NCBI GenBank assembly: GCA_947502835.1
Contig: CANNBJ010000001.1
Location: 1-64,000, forward strand
Length of the DNA stretch: 64,000 bases
Direction of reading: 5' to 3'
Source: Bdellovibrionales bacterium
Lineage (GTDB): Bacteria; Bdellovibrionota; UBA1018; CAIMNF01
Both the position numbers and the translations under genes were made by a program. The notes under the pieces are model-generated. The model saw only the letters and a list, made by a program, of their open reading frames with translations. It searched no databases and was not told the origin of the DNA. This document shows, one piece after another, positions 63,590-64,000 of the stretch (its first letter is position 1; each line of letters opens with the position of its first letter).

Positions 63590-64000
63590 ATGATGCGTGG
63601 AAAGAAACGTCAACGAAATGGGGCCAGAACCAAGGGGGCTCAAGCCGAGCCCTTGAAGGCAGGCCGCATCTTCAGGCGCTTTACACGTGAAGGGCGTTCG
63701 CCTTTCGCGGGGACGCGTTTTGTCCGTGCCAATTCCATCCTCCGGGATCCTTCCGGCAAGGTTCTCTTTGAGAAGAAGGGAATTGAGGTGCCGGAGGGAT
63801 GGTCGCAGCTTGCGATCGATATTTTGGCTTCAAAGTACATGAGGCGCGTCGGAGTTCCGAAGTCGGGGCAGGAGACCTCGGTGAAACAGGTGATCACACG
63901 GATTACCGGAAGGCTCAGGCAGGAGGCGGCCCGCTCTCGGGTGCTGAGTCCGAAAGATGCCCGGGTGTTCGAGGCCGAGCTTCAACACATCCTTCTCCAC
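63590..64000 (+). CDS. nrdJ: Vitamin B12-dependent (class II) ribonucleotide reductase, N-terminal part
   Basis: Only the first 137 residues are in the window; the gene continues to the right. After a basic leader (MMRGKKRQRNGARTKG) comes the NrdJ opening: GRIFRRFTREGRSPF, RANSILRDPSGKVLFE, VEVPEGWSQLAIDILASKYM-type blocks (here GIEVPEGWSQLAIDILASKY) and GQETSVKQVITRITGRL. The catalytic domains lie outside. It reduces ribonucleotides with adenosylcobalamin, independent of oxygen. ATG 63590 or 63593; neither has a Shine-Dalgarno sequence. The N-terminal annotation rests on family resemblance alone. Confidence 0.88.
   Translation, partial: MMRGKKRQRNGARTKGAQAEPLKAGRIFRRFTREGRSPFAGTRFVRANSILRDPSGKVLFEKKGIEVPEGWSQLAIDILASKYMRRVGVPKSGQETSVKQVITRITGRLRQEAARSRVLSPKDARVFEAELQHILLH

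Overview
The window looks like chromosomal DNA of a free-living, aerobic Gram-negative bacterium, most likely a Bdellovibrionota/Oligoflexia or neighbouring delta-type proteobacterium. I base this on the mix of many lipoproteins and outer-membrane proteins, an alternative complex III (ActA-F) plus caa3 oxidase, a PrkA-YeaH-SpoVR operon, a eukaryotic-type Ser/Thr kinase with a PEGA-like tail, and mid-50s GC by eye. The lineage is inference; no marker gene was searched.

Layout. 1-10.7 kb: the end of an rRNA operon (5S), then cell-envelope genes (lipoproteins, a lytic transglycosylase, a papain-like protease), a UvrD-type helicase, thyA-folA, an XRE regulator and an HNH nuclease. 10.8-18.4 kb: the complete act operon (quinol:cytochrome c/oxidase reductase). 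18.7-25.8 kb: an accessory island bounded by two 53-bp imperfect direct repeats. It encodes, in one leftward operon, a small peptide with a double-glycine leader, a 392-aa protein of unknown family, a C39-peptidase ABC exporter, a divergent SelO-like (pseudokinase/AMPylase fold) protein and a secreted subtilase. 25.8-31.9 kb: ctaB, sco and coxBACD of an A2-type caa3 oxidase, which would sit next to the act operon without the island. 32-36.5 kb: gpmA, a Fur-box-controlled feoAB, lysine 2,3-aminomutase and a lipoprotein. 36.6-42.1 kb: a signalling cluster (Ser/Thr kinase, OmpR-type regulator, STAS-coiled-coil protein, outer-membrane protein, pseudo-receiver/SpoIIE phosphatase). 42.1-49.2 kb: mscS, dapF, an unknown protein, secA, an M23 peptidase and a PP2C phosphatase. 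49.5-54.2 kb: prkA-yeaH-spoVR. 54.2-57.4 kb: a second accessory patch with repeats, a 191-bp imperfect hairpin, a Fic/Phd pair and a truncated nucleotidyltransferase-like gene. 57.6-64 kb: a large lipoprotein with Ig-like domains and 14 RCC1 repeats, ppk1 and the start of a class II ribonucleotide reductase.

How the genes work together. ActA-F and CoxABCD with Sco and CtaB make a self-contained quinol-to-oxygen chain. The kinase, phosphatase, STAS and regulator genes suggest a local phospho-switch, and PrkA/YeaH/SpoVR a starvation response. The most novel part is the island: a Cys-free double-glycine peptide, a dedicated PCAT exporter and a SelO-fold protein in one operon suggest a new class of modified, exported peptide. 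All functions are read from motifs by eye; no database search was possible.
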